Program-made: the position numbers and the translations under genes | Source of the DNA: Sphingomonas sp. Leaf208 | Lineage (GTDB): Bacteria; Pseudomonadota; Alphaproteobacteria; Sphingomonadales; Sphingomonadaceae | Direction of reading: 5' to 3' | DNA length: 64,000 nt | Assembly: GCF_001421415.1 (NCBI RefSeq) | Contig: NZ_LMKH01000012.1 | Location: forward strand, 124,001-188,000 | Part shown: positions 23,129 through 32,531 of the stretch, in pieces | How the letters are laid out: every line of letters begins with the position of its first letter | Position numbering within the stretch: position 1 is the stretch's first letter | The notes under the pieces: model-generated | Databases searched by the model: none | What the model was told of the DNA's origin: nothing | Seen by the model: the letters and a program-made list of their open reading frames with translations, nothing else

Positions 23129-25081
23129 ATGCGGACCGTCACAGCGTGCCTGGCCATCGGCGCGATCCTAACCATCGGCGCGACCGCCGCGTCGGCGGCC
23201 CCGCGCCTCGACGGCGTGATGGGCGATCACGCGGTGATCCAGCGCGGGCAGCCGATCGTCCTGACCGGACAGGCCGCAGCCGGCGAAACCGTGATGATCA
23301 CGCTGGCCGGGCGCAGCGTCACCGCCAAGGCTGCGCGCGACGGCAGCTTTTCGGCGAGCCTGCCCGCCCTCCCCGCCGGCGGGCCGTACGACCTGACGAT
23401 CGCCGCTCCCAGCGGTGCGGCGGTCCTGCGCGATATCCTGGTCGGCGACGTGTTCCTGTGTTCGGGCCAGAGCAACATGGAACTGCGCGTCGAGCAGGGA
23501 CAGGGCCTGTTTCCGGACGCGCACCCGGAAGTCGACGACAAGCTCCGCCTGCTGACGATCGCCAAGGTCTCCGCCGCCGCACCGGTCGCGCGGTTTGCCG
23601 AACAGCCGCGCTGGACGGTGTCCGGCCCGACCACGGCACCCAGCTTCTCGGCCGCGTGTTTCTACATGGTCCAGGCGCTGCGCCGGACGTCGGGCGTGCC
23701 GATCGGCGCGGTGCATTCGAGCTGGGGCGGGTCGCGGATCAGCGCGTGGATGAGCGATCCTGCGCTGCGGCAGGCCGGGCTCGGCGCCCCCGCCGACCTG
23801 CTCGCGCTCTATGCCCGCGATCCCGCCGCCGCCAACCGGCAGGCATCGACGATCTGGGAAAGCTGGTGGCGCGACGGCTCGGGCGACGCTGCCGGCCGCG
23901 AACCGTGGCAGCCGGATGCCGCGCTCGACTGGAATCCGGTGCCCGCGATGACCAATTTCGAGACCTGGGGCGTGCCCGCACTCTCGGACTATAACGGCAT
24001 GATCTGGTACCAGCACGAGGTCCAGCTGACCGCCGAACAGGCACGCGGCCCGGCGACGCTGGTGCTGGGCATGGTCGACGACGCGGACCGTACCTGGGTC
24101 AACGGCGTGGGTGTCGGTGGCAGCAGCCTCGCGTCGCAATCGCGGGTCTACGCGCTGCCCGCGGGCAGCCTGAAGGTCGGGCGCAACGTCATCACCGTCA
24201 ACGACGACGACGTCTATGCCTATGGCGGGATGACCGGCCCGGCGGATTCGATGCGGTTGTCGTTTGCCGACGGGACCAGCGTACCGCTCGGCACTGGCTG
24301 GCGCTATGCGATCGCCAAGCGCCTCGCAGGCGCGGCACCGCGCGTGCCGTGGGACGACATCAACGGCGCGGGCACGCTCTACAACGCGATGATCGCGCCG
24401 CTTGGTGCTACGAAGTTCGCCGGCATGGCCTGGTACCAGGGCGAGTCCGACACCGGCATCCCCGGGTACGACCGCCGGATGACCGCGTTGATCGCCGACT
24501 GGCGCCGCCGCTTCGGCACACCCGAGACCGGCTTCGGCATCGTCCAACTCGCCAATTACGGCAGCCCGGCGATCGCGCCAAGCGAGAGCGGCTGGGGCGA
24601 CGTCCGCGATGCGCAGCGGCGCGTGGCGGCGGCGGACCCGCATGCCGGCATCGCCGTCGCGCTAGACCTCGGCGATGCGCTCGACATCCATCCCGGCGAG
24701 AAGCACGAGGTCGGGCAAAGGCTCGCCCGCGTGATGCGCGCCGCGGTGTACGGCGAGAAAATCGCGCCGTCCGGCCCTGCCGTCGCCGATGCGCGGCGCA
24801 CGGCGGATGGCGGCGTCACGGTGCGGTTCAGCGGCGTGACGGGCGCGCTGCATGCCCGCAGTGCCACGCAGGCGATCGGCTTCGAACTGTGCGGCGCCGC
24901 GGTCGGTACCTGCCGCTACGCTCCGGGCAAGGTCGCGGGGTCCGAGGTGACGCTGCGCGGCGATGGCCAACCCGTCACACGCGTCCGCTACGCCTGGGCC
25001 GACGCCCCGGCGACCAACCTAGCCGACGACGCACCGCTGCCCGTCGGCACGTTCGAAGTGCCGGTCCTGCCGGCGCGATAA
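23129..25081 (+). CDS. Secreted sialate O-acetylesterase-like SGNH hydrolase
   Basis: This 650-residue exported esterase has a signal peptide (LTIGATAASAA). The SGNH nucleophile motif is CSGQSNMEL with Ser115. A beta-sandwich insert sits in the middle (residues about 270-400, with WVNGVGVGG), and the catalytic Asp/His motif is DIHPGEKHEVGQRLA (D519, H521). In plant-glycan loci such enzymes usually remove acetyl groups from xylan or pectin rather than from sialic acid. It starts 16 bp after the halogenase-like gene and is followed after 64 bp by GH3, so it is part of the same rightward unit. Confidence 0.88.
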   Translation: MRTVTACLAIGAILTIGATAASAAPRLDGVMGDHAVIQRGQPIVLTGQAAAGETVMITLAGRSVTAKAARDGSFSASLPALPAGGPYDLTIAAPSGAAVLRDILVGDVFLCSGQSNMELRVEQGQGLFPDAHPEVDDKLRLLTIAKVSAAAPVARFAEQPRWTVSGPTTAPSFSAACFYMVQALRRTSGVPIGAVHSSWGGSRISAWMSDPALRQAGLGAPADLLALYARDPAAANRQASTIWESWWRDGSGDAAGREPWQPDAALDWNPVPAMTNFETWGVPALSDYNGMIWYQHEVQLTAEQARGPATLVLGMVDDADRTWVNGVGVGGSSLASQSRVYALPAGSLKVGRNVITVNDDDVYAYGGMTGPADSMRLSFADGTSVPLGTGWRYAIAKRLAGAAPRVPWDDINGAGTLYNAMIAPLGATKFAGMAWYQGESDTGIPGYDRRMTALIADWRRRFGTPETGFGIVQLANYGSPAIAPSESGWGDVRDAQRRVAAADPHAGIAVALDLGDALDIHPGEKHEVGQRLARVMRAAVYGEKIAPSGPAVADARRTADGGVTVRFSGVTGALHARSATQAIGFELCGAAVGTCRYAPGKVAGSEVTLRGDGQPVTRVRYAWADAPATNLADDAPLPVGTFEVPVLPAR

Positions 25082-25145
25082 GCCCCGAACGAGTGCGAAG
25101 AACAAGAACGGCCGCCACAGCGCGCCGCAACGGGAGAGACTGACG

Positions 25146-27818
25146 ATGCGCATGACCATGAGGGCGAAAGCCCTGGCGACGGCCGGGCTCGCGCTCGCAT
25201 TCTCCCCGGCGATCGCGCGCGAGCCCGCCGCCGCGCCGAGCCAGCGGACCGCGGCCGATCCCGCGGAGCAGATGGCGCGGACGATGGTGTCGCGGATGAC
25301 GCTCGACGAGAAACTGCCACAGTTGCTCAACGTCGCGCCTGCCATCCCGCGGCTCGGCGTGCCCGCGTATAATTGGTGGACGGAATCGCTGCACGGCGCG
25401 CTCGGGCCGCTTGCGACCACCAACTTCCCCGAGCCGATCGGCCTCGCCGCAAGCTTCGACGCGCCGATCGTCCACGACGTCGCGGGCGCAATCAGCCAGG
25501 AGGTGCGCGGGCTGCATACGCTCGGTCGCGAGACCGGCAGGAACGGGCATATCGGCACCGGGCTCGACACCTGGTCGCCCAACATCAACATCTTCCGCGA
25601 TCCGCGCTGGGGCCGCGGGCAGGAGACCTATGGCGAGGATCCGTTCCTGACCGCGACGATGGGCGTCGCGTTCGTGACCGGGATGCAGGGCCCCAACCCC
25701 GATCGCCCGCAGGTGATCGCCACGCCCAAGCATTTCGCGGTGCACAGCGGGCCCGAGGGCACGCGTCATCAAGCCAACGTCTACATCTCCGCGCACGACC
25801 TGGAGGACACCTACCTCCCCGCCTTCCGCGCGGCTCTCGTCGACGGGCACGCAGGCTCGGTGATGTGCGCGTACAACCGCATCGACGGCCAGCCGGCCTG
25901 CGCCAGCGACCTGTTGCTCAAGGAGCATTTGCGCGGCGCGTGGGGCTTCAAGGGCTATGTAGTGTCCGATTGCGACGCGGTGAAGGACATCGCCGACAAC
26001 CATAAATACGCCCCCGACAGCGCCGCCGCGGTCGCCGCCGCGATGCGCGCGGGCGTCGACAACGAATGCAATGGCGAGACGCTGGGCGATACCGCGGGCC
26101 TGGAGACCCGGTACCGCGAGGCGCTCAGCCGCGACCTGATCACCGAGGCGGACGTCGATCAAAGCCTCGTTCGCCTGTTCACTGCGCGGTATCGTAACGG
26201 TGACCTGCCCGGATTGGCCGGCGCCCCCAAGGCGTTGCCGACCAGCGTGGTCGGTGCCCCCGAGCATCGCCGTCTGGCGCTGGCTGCGGCCGAACGGTCG
26301 ATGGTGCTGCTGAAGAACGACGGAATCCTGCCGCTCAAGCCGGGCGTGAAGCTAGCCGTCATCGGCCCGCTCGGCGATGCCACGCGCGTGCTGCGCGGCA
26401 ATTATTCGTCGCCGCTTTCGGGCGCGCCGGTATCGGTGCTGGAGGGGCTGAAGACCGCGCTCGGTGCAAGCCAGGTCACGCTCGTACCGTTCGGGGAATC
26501 CGTCACGGACGGCGACCGCGTGCCGACGTCCGCGCTGCTCACGCCCGACGGCAAGCCCGGCCTGCTCGCGCGCTACTATAATCCGACCACGCCGATGCCC
26601 GCGCAATACGCCCGCGGCACGCGCGAGAAGCTTGTTGCCGCGGCCAAGTACCAGACGCAGCCGGTAGTGACGCGGATCGAGCCGGACGTCGGCGATCGCA
26701 ACCTCGATCTCGCGCGTGTCACCGACGTCCACCGCACCGAATGGACCGGCTTCCTGGTGGCCCCCGAAAGCGGCACCTACCGCGTTGGCCTGTCGGGATC
26801 GGGCGGTACGTTGACGCTCGACGGCAAGATGATTTCGGACCGGCGCAAGGCGCGCTGGAACGACCTGCCCGGCATGACGACGCTGAAACTCGAGGGCGGC
26901 AGGCGTTATGCGATCCGCGCCGAGGGCAGCGGGATCGACCTGGTGTGGAAGCGCGTGTCGGATGCGCCGTCCGCCGAGCTTCGTCGCGCGGCCGCTGCCG
27001 CCGACGTGCTGGTCGCGGTGGTCGGCCTCACCTCCGACCTCGAAGCCGAGGAAACCGGCGTGACGGTGCCGGGCTTCTCGGGCGGCGACAAGACCACGCT
27101 CGACCTGCCAGCAGACCAGATCGCAATGCTCGAACAGGCCAAGGCCACCGGCAAGCCGATCGTGCTCGTCACGATGAACGGCAGCCCGATCAATCTCGCC
27201 TGGGCAAAGGACAACGCCGCCGCCGTGCTGGAGGCGTGGTATCCGGGCGAGACCGGCGGCACCGCTGCGGCCAACATCCTGACCGGACGCACCAACCCGT
27301 CGGGCCGCCTGCCGCTCACCTTCTATCGCAGCGTCGGCGACCTTCCGTCGTTCGGCGATTACGCGATGAAGGGCCGCACCTATCGCTATTTCGCGGGCAC
27401 GCCGGTCTATCCGTTCGGCCACGGGCTCAGCTACACGAAGTTCGGCTATGCGCCGCTGACCGTCACGCCCGCCCGCGGCGGCGCCGAGAACGGCCTGCGC
27501 GTCACCACGCGGCTGACCAACCAGGGCGATCGACCCGGCGAGGAGGTCGCGCAACTCTATCTCGACTTCCCCGACCGGCCCGGCACGCCGCGGATCGCGT
27601 TGCGCGGGTTCCAGCGCGTCGCACTCCGCCCCGGCGAAGCACGCAGCGTCACCTTCGACCTGTCGCCGCGAGATCTCAGCTCGGTCGCGCTCGACGGAGC
27701 GCGCTCGGTGGCCGCCGGCACCTACCGCGTGACGGTGGGCGCGGGGCAGCCCGGCACGGGCGTCGCCGGGCAGACCGCCAGCTTCACGGCGCGCCAGTCG
27801 GCGGAGCTGCCTAAGTGA
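25146..27818 (+). CDS. GH3 beta-glycosidase with PA14 domain (probable beta-xylosidase)
   Basis: This 890-residue secreted or periplasmic GH3 enzyme has a signal peptide (ALAFSPAIA). The catalytic barrel contains WGRGQETYGEDPFL, CAYNRIDGQPACAS and the nucleophile motif GYVVSDCDAV (Asp275). The SDCD form is typical of the xylosidase/arabinosidase branch. The second alpha/beta domain is interrupted by a PA14-like insert (starting LLARYYNPTTPM, about residues 475-615), and the C terminus is a fibronectin-III-like module. It would release xylose or glucose from the non-reducing ends of oligosaccharides. The following GH27 gene begins inside its stop codon region. Confidence 0.92.
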   Translation: MRMTMRAKALATAGLALAFSPAIAREPAAAPSQRTAADPAEQMARTMVSRMTLDEKLPQLLNVAPAIPRLGVPAYNWWTESLHGALGPLATTNFPEPIGLAASFDAPIVHDVAGAISQEVRGLHTLGRETGRNGHIGTGLDTWSPNINIFRDPRWGRGQETYGEDPFLTATMGVAFVTGMQGPNPDRPQVIATPKHFAVHSGPEGTRHQANVYISAHDLEDTYLPAFRAALVDGHAGSVMCAYNRIDGQPACASDLLLKEHLRGAWGFKGYVVSDCDAVKDIADNHKYAPDSAAAVAAAMRAGVDNECNGETLGDTAGLETRYREALSRDLITEADVDQSLVRLFTARYRNGDLPGLAGAPKALPTSVVGAPEHRRLALAAAERSMVLLKNDGILPLKPGVKLAVIGPLGDATRVLRGNYSSPLSGAPVSVLEGLKTALGASQVTLVPFGESVTDGDRVPTSALLTPDGKPGLLARYYNPTTPMPAQYARGTREKLVAAAKYQTQPVVTRIEPDVGDRNLDLARVTDVHRTEWTGFLVAPESGTYRVGLSGSGGTLTLDGKMISDRRKARWNDLPGMTTLKLEGGRRYAIRAEGSGIDLVWKRVSDAPSAELRRAAAAADVLVAVVGLTSDLEAEETGVTVPGFSGGDKTTLDLPADQIAMLEQAKATGKPIVLVTMNGSPINLAWAKDNAAAVLEAWYPGETGGTAAANILTGRTNPSGRLPLTFYRSVGDLPSFGDYAMKGRTYRYFAGTPVYPFGHGLSYTKFGYAPLTVTPARGGAENGLRVTTRLTNQGDRPGEEVAQLYLDFPDRPGTPRIALRGFQRVALRPGEARSVTFDLSPRDLSSVALDGARSVAAGTYRVTVGAGQPGTGVAGQTASFTARQSAELPK

Positions 27819-29722
27819 GCCGCGTCCGGACACTCGCGACGCTCGGCACCGCGCTGGTTGCGCTCTGCACGCCGATCGCGGCACTGGCGGATCCGCTGAC
27901 CCCGACTGGCAAATGGAGCGCCAACACCGATGGCTCAGCAGCCGTGCCGCCGATGGGGTGGAGTTCGTGGAATGCCTTCAACAGCGACGTCGACGAGGAG
28001 AAGGTGCTCGCCTCGGCGCAGGCGCTGATCGACACCAAATTGCGCGACATCGGCTATCGCTACGTCAATATCGACGATGGCTGGTGGCTGAAGCGTCGCC
28101 AACCCGACGGCCGGCTGCTGATCCGCACCAGCCACTTCCCGTCCGCTGCGACCGGTGCGGACACCAGCTTCCGCCCGTTCACCGATCGGCTCCACGCGAT
28201 GGGCCTCAAGGTCGGCATCTATTCGGACATTGGCCGCAACAGCTGCGGCCAGATCTACACCCCCGATTTCAAGAACCAGCCCGAGGGCAATGTCGCCGAG
28301 CGCGAGGTCGGGCTGTACGGCCATGTCGACCAGGACATCCGGTTGTTCTTCGCCGAATGGAACTTCGATTTCCTGAAGGTCGACGGCTGCGGCGCACGCG
28401 GCCTGCCCGTGGACGCACCGCGCGTGAAGTCCGGCCTGTACCGCGCACTCACGCCACTCGTCGACATGCAGTCGCTTGGTGGAACGGACATCGCCGGTAT
28501 CCGCCGCCTCTACGAACAGGTTCACGCCGCGCTGCACACGCACGCCGGCGACCGCGCGTACGTCTATTCGCTGTGCCTGTGGGGCGCGGGCGACGTGCGC
28601 GCGTGGGGCAAGGACGTCGGCAACACATCGCGCACCAGCGATGACATCCAGCCGGTCTGGCCGCGGATGCTGACCAACCTCGACACCGTCACGCACCGTG
28701 CGCTCTACGCGCATCCGGGATCGTGGAACGACCCCGACATGCTGTTCGTCGGCACCGGCGATTTCGACGCGGCGCACAGCGCGGAGGCACGCTCGCACTT
28801 CGCATTGTGGGCGATGCTCAACGCGCCGCTGATCATCGGCTACGACTTGCGCAAGCTTACGCCGGACCTGCTCGCGATCTTCGGCAACGCGGATATCGTC
28901 GCGCTGAACCAGGATTCGGCGGGCAACCAGGCGGTGCTCGCCTACGACTCGTCGGAGGTGCAGACCTTCGTCAAGACGCTCGCGGACGGTAGCAAGGGTG
29001 TGGCACTGTTCAACCGTACCGCCTCGCCCGCCAAGGCCGTGCTGACCGCCGAGCAGCTCAAGATGCTGCCGACCGCCGACGTGCGCCTGAAGGACCTCTG
29101 GACCAAGAAGGAGCAGAGCTTCCGCAAGGAGATTGCGGTGACGCTGGCGCCGCACGAGACGCTGATCTTCCGCGCGACCGGCACGCGGCGTTTGCCGGGC
29201 GGGCTATACCTTTCGGAGCAGACCGGCAGCGTCAATCCGGCGACCGATGGCGTGGTCGTGCCGCAGCCCGATCCGACGATCTACCAGTCGATCACGCCGT
29301 GGACGGGCACCCGCGGCGGTGGCGAGCACCCGCAATATGGCGGCTGGGGCGGCGCCGAAGCCGACCGCGCGCCATACGGTAAGCTGTTGCGCGTTGCCGG
29401 CACTGACTTCGACACGGGGATCGGCGTGCTCGCAAACTCCCGCCTCGAAGTCCGCAACCAGGGTTACGCGCGGTTCGCCGCCAAGGTCGGCATCAACGAT
29501 TCCGGCCAACCGCGGTCGGGTAAGACGGTGTTCGAGGTATGGGGCGATGGTCGCCTGCTCGCCAAGTCCCGGCCGATTGGGTTCGGCGAGGCTGCGATAC
29601 CGCTGGAGGCGAAAGTGACGGGTGTACGGATCGTCGAACTGGTGGCGCGGGGGAGCGGGGCGGTGGTAAATGCCGGGACGCCGCAACCTGCGATTTGGGC
29701 GGACGCTGCGTTACTTAAATAG
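27815..29722 (+). CDS. GH27 alpha-galactosidase with C-terminal NPCBM-like domain
   Basis: This 635-residue secreted enzyme has a signal peptide (LCTPIAALA). The GH27 barrel begins MGWSSWNAFNSDV. The nucleophile is in FDFLKVDGCG (Asp190), and SWNDPDML contains the acid/base aspartate. The last 150 residues form a jelly-roll of the NPCBM type seen in many alpha-galactosidases. It would remove alpha-linked galactose (or related arabinopyranose) from hemicellulose side chains. The start is GTG, overlapping the GH3 stop by four bases. It is the last gene of the rightward unit and ends before a 30-bp inverted repeat. Confidence 0.92.
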   Translation: MSRVRTLATLGTALVALCTPIAALADPLTPTGKWSANTDGSAAVPPMGWSSWNAFNSDVDEEKVLASAQALIDTKLRDIGYRYVNIDDGWWLKRRQPDGRLLIRTSHFPSAATGADTSFRPFTDRLHAMGLKVGIYSDIGRNSCGQIYTPDFKNQPEGNVAEREVGLYGHVDQDIRLFFAEWNFDFLKVDGCGARGLPVDAPRVKSGLYRALTPLVDMQSLGGTDIAGIRRLYEQVHAALHTHAGDRAYVYSLCLWGAGDVRAWGKDVGNTSRTSDDIQPVWPRMLTNLDTVTHRALYAHPGSWNDPDMLFVGTGDFDAAHSAEARSHFALWAMLNAPLIIGYDLRKLTPDLLAIFGNADIVALNQDSAGNQAVLAYDSSEVQTFVKTLADGSKGVALFNRTASPAKAVLTAEQLKMLPTADVRLKDLWTKKEQSFRKEIAVTLAPHETLIFRATGTRRLPGGLYLSEQTGSVNPATDGVVVPQPDPTIYQSITPWTGTRGGGEHPQYGGWGGAEADRAPYGKLLRVAGTDFDTGIGVLANSRLEVRNQGYARFAAKVGINDSGQPRSGKTVFEVWGDGRLLAKSRPIGFGEAAIPLEAKVTGVRIVELVARGSGAVVNAGTPQPAIWADAALLK

Positions 29723-29767
29723 GCGACCGTCTTCGGGTTCAGGTCTTGAATCCGAACCAAGCTGAAC

Positions 29768-29850
29768 CCGTCATCCTGACGAAAGTCAGGATCCAGAGCC
29801 ACGAGTTCGCCGTCCGTTACTCTGGATCCTGACTTTCGTCAGGATGACGG
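29768..29850. repeat. Perfect 30-bp inverted repeat between convergent operons (family C)
   Basis: Arms 29768-29797 and 29821-29850 are perfect complements (core CATCCTGACGAAAGTCAGGA) around a 23-bp spacer. Each arm also contains its own small palindrome (TCCTGAC/GTCAGGA). It lies in the only gap between the rightward GH3-GH27 unit and the leftward eight-gene operon, so it may serve both as a bidirectional terminator. The sequence differs from families A and B. Confidence 0.9.
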
Positions 29851-29886
29851 AAGGTTGGGCGTGGTCGCTACGTTGGTCACTTAGTC

Positions 29887-31452
29887 CTAACGCACCCGCT
29901 CCGGCTTGCCCGGCGGCAACGCCGACAGCGTGAACCGGTCGACGTCCAGCCACCCGCGACTCCCCGTCGGCGCATAGCAGAACAGCGCAATCTGCTCGCC
30001 CTGGAACGTCCCCGTCCGCCACGCGAACGCGAGCGGGAAGTCGCCGCCCAGCCCGGTCCAGCGCCGCCCATCCACGCTATACGCCACGCGCGCCCGGTCG
30101 GTCGTGAAGTCCATGTCGGTCCGCAACCACAGCGCCTCGGTCCGCGGCAACGGCACGGTGGCGCGAACCTCGGTCCGGGCACCGGCGACCGTGTCCTCGG
30201 TCACCTCCATCGCCAGCGTCACCTTGCCGCCCGCCGCGCCCTGCACCGTGATATTCCCGCTGAACTGCCCTAACGTCCCGAACCCGCAGCGATCGCCCGG
30301 TGCCAGATGGCGGATGTCGAGCTTCACCTCGGCCCGGCTCGCCGGCCCCTGCCCCTTCTGCACGAGCGTATTGCGCGCGCGCCAGAACCCGGTCGCGACC
30401 GTCGGCTTCAGCCGCAACCAACCCGGCCGCTCGGACAAGGACCAGCGCGAAGGCTCCGGATTGTGGTTCCACTGCCACTGCAACCCGAGCGTCGGTTTAC
30501 CGAAATCGTCCGACGTCGCCGGCTCCGCGAAGGCCCCACCCAGGATCGGTTTGGCGGCACGCCGCGGCACGCGACCGGGTGCCTCGCGCGTGCCCCATAC
30601 CGGCCAGTCGTCCTGCCAGAACACCGGGCTGAGGTTCGTCATCCGCCCGATCGCGCCGCTATCCTCCATCACGAAGCCGAACCAGCGGCCATCTGGCAGG
30701 TCGACCAGCGCACCCTGATGCCCGCCGGTCTTGTCGTCGATCTGGTCGCGCGTTTCCCACGGCCCGAACAGGCTGCGCGACCGCGACACGGTCAGCGCCA
30801 GCCGCGGCGGCAGCGCGTTGAAGAGGTAGTAATACGCACCGCGCCGGATGATCTTCGACCCCTCCGCGCCCTTGATATAATGGACTTTCTGCGACGCGGT
30901 GACGTGCGCCAGGTCCTTGTCGAGCGTCAGCAGCGTGATCGTCCCGTCCGCGGTGCTCGCGGTCGCCAGGTACGCGCGCCCGTCCGGCTCGATGAACAGC
31001 CCCGGATCGAACGCCTCGCGCTCCAGTTCGTGATAACGCCACGGCCCGCGCACGTCCTTCGCGTACCAGATCCGCGTCTTCTGCCCGACCGGCGTATTGG
31101 CGAGATAATAGGTGCCGGCGTGATAGCGCAAGGACGAGGCATAGAGCCCGTGCCGGTACGCGTTGCCTCCCTTCAGGTCGTATTCGGGCTTGCCCTCCAG
31201 CCGATCGACGAGGTGCGAGGCAAGCGTCCAGTTGACCAGATCGCGGCTGTGCAGGATCGTGATGCCGGGCGTGTTCGCGAACGTCGTCGTCGCGAAATAA
31301 TAATCACTGCCGACGCGGATGATGTCGGGATCGGGATAATCCGCGAACAGCACCGGATTGCGGAAACTCCCGTCGCCCTGGTCCGACCGCCACACCTGCG
31401 CCGACGCGGCGGTCGCCAGCAGCCCCAGCGCGACCGCCACCGCAATCCTCAT
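29887..31452 (-). CDS. GH43 glycosidase with C-terminal beta-sandwich (xylosidase/arabinofuranosidase)
   Basis: This 521-residue exported enzyme has a signal peptide ending AASA. The five-bladed GH43 propeller has the base/nucleophile-side aspartate in FADYPDPDIIRVG, a second aspartate in AFDPGLFIE, and the general acid in KGAEGSKI. The last 200 residues are the concanavalin-like GH43_C2 domain. The NPVL.DYPDPD pattern suggests subfamily 12 type beta-xylosidase/alpha-L-arabinofuranosidase activity. I used the ATG at 31452, which overlaps the previous esterase stop by ATGA; the open frame upstream is a shadow. It is the last gene of the leftward operon. Confidence 0.9.
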   Translation of the reverse strand: MRIAVAVALGLLATAASAQVWRSDQGDGSFRNPVLFADYPDPDIIRVGSDYYFATTTFANTPGITILHSRDLVNWTLASHLVDRLEGKPEYDLKGGNAYRHGLYASSLRYHAGTYYLANTPVGQKTRIWYAKDVRGPWRYHELEREAFDPGLFIEPDGRAYLATASTADGTITLLTLDKDLAHVTASQKVHYIKGAEGSKIIRRGAYYYLFNALPPRLALTVSRSRSLFGPWETRDQIDDKTGGHQGALVDLPDGRWFGFVMEDSGAIGRMTNLSPVFWQDDWPVWGTREAPGRVPRRAAKPILGGAFAEPATSDDFGKPTLGLQWQWNHNPEPSRWSLSERPGWLRLKPTVATGFWRARNTLVQKGQGPASRAEVKLDIRHLAPGDRCGFGTLGQFSGNITVQGAAGGKVTLAMEVTEDTVAGARTEVRATVPLPRTEALWLRTDMDFTTDRARVAYSVDGRRWTGLGGDFPLAFAWRTGTFQGEQIALFCYAPTGSRGWLDVDRFTLSALPPGKPERVR

Positions 31453-32531
31453 TTGCCGAACGCCAGCGCGCGCGAGAAGAACGGCATCATCGTGTCCTGC
31501 ACGCGGCCGGCGACGCCGCTGGTATGACCGCCCGGATACACCTCGAAGCTGTTCGCGATCCCGTAGCTGTCGAGCGCGGCGTGGAGCTTGCCGGCATCGT
31601 CCTTCAGTCCGTCGCGGTCGCCGACGTCGATCCCGATCGCCGCATAACGCCGCAGATTGCCGACATATTGGTCGAGCATCGCCAGCGGCGCATTGGCGGC
31701 CCAGCGCGCCAGCACGTCGGGTTGCGCCACGCCGTCCTTGACCGGCAGGTCGAGGTACAGCGGCGGCGCCTTGGGATTGGGCGACCATGCCGCGGCGGTC
31801 GCGAGTTGCGCGCGCTGTCCCCAAGAGAGCGTAGCGCTATCCGCGGGCGACCGCAGCGCGCGGATCGCCGTCTCGGTCGCCGCATCGGGCGTGCCGAGCG
31901 CACGCGTCGACAGGCAACACGGGCTCATCATGTAGAGCGCGCCGAACGTTTCCGGATGCTTCATGCCGATCCGCGCGGTGCCGTAGCCACCCATCGAATG
32001 CCCCGCGAGCCCGCGGCTGCGGCGGTCCGCGATCGTCCGGTAATGGCCATCGACATAGCTGACCAGGTCGCGCGCGACGAACGTCTCGAAATCGCCGACT
32101 GTTACCGAACTCGAATAGAAGGACCCGTTATGCGCGGTCTTGCTGTCGGGGATCACGACGATCATCTCGCGCGCGCCCTTGGCGAACGCACCCTCGATCG
32201 TCTGCGGCACATGGATCTCGCCGATCCACTGCTCCGCGCCGATCGAATAACCGTGAAGTGCGTACACAACGGGATAGCGCCGCGTCGGGTTGGCGCGATA
32301 GCTCGGCGGCAGGACCACCAGCACCGCGCGGTCGGGGCTCTCGCCTTCCAGATTGCCCTCGATCGCGGGCGAGTGGACGGTGATCCGCTCGATCGTCACC
32401 GGCTTCGCACCGGCAACGAGCGGCGGTCCGGGCGTCTTGACCTGCGCCGAAGCGGGGCCGGTCGACAGCATCAACGCAGTGCCGAGTGCAACGAGAAGCG
32501 CTTTCACGGAAATCCCCTTTTGCTTGTTCAC
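31449..32531 (-). CDS. Secreted esterase-D/feruloyl-esterase-like hydrolase
   Basis: This 360-residue exported alpha/beta hydrolase has a signal peptide (LSTGPASA). The core contains YPVVYALHGYS and the nucleophile elbow GLAGHSMGGYG (Ser179), and a His near the C terminus is likely in YPGGHTSGV. The domain is of the esterase-D/feruloyl-esterase type, suiting removal of ferulate or acetate from arabinoxylan, but substrate preference is inference. It sits in the leftward operon, overlapping GH95 upstream and GH43 downstream by ATGA. Confidence 0.85.
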   Translation of the reverse strand: MNKQKGISVKALLVALGTALMLSTGPASAQVKTPGPPLVAGAKPVTIERITVHSPAIEGNLEGESPDRAVLVVLPPSYRANPTRRYPVVYALHGYSIGAEQWIGEIHVPQTIEGAFAKGAREMIVVIPDSKTAHNGSFYSSSVTVGDFETFVARDLVSYVDGHYRTIADRRSRGLAGHSMGGYGTARIGMKHPETFGALYMMSPCCLSTRALGTPDAATETAIRALRSPADSATLSWGQRAQLATAAAWSPNPKAPPLYLDLPVKDGVAQPDVLARWAANAPLAMLDQYVGNLRRYAAIGIDVGDRDGLKDDAGKLHAALDSYGIANSFEVYPGGHTSGVAGRVQDTMMPFFSRALAFGK

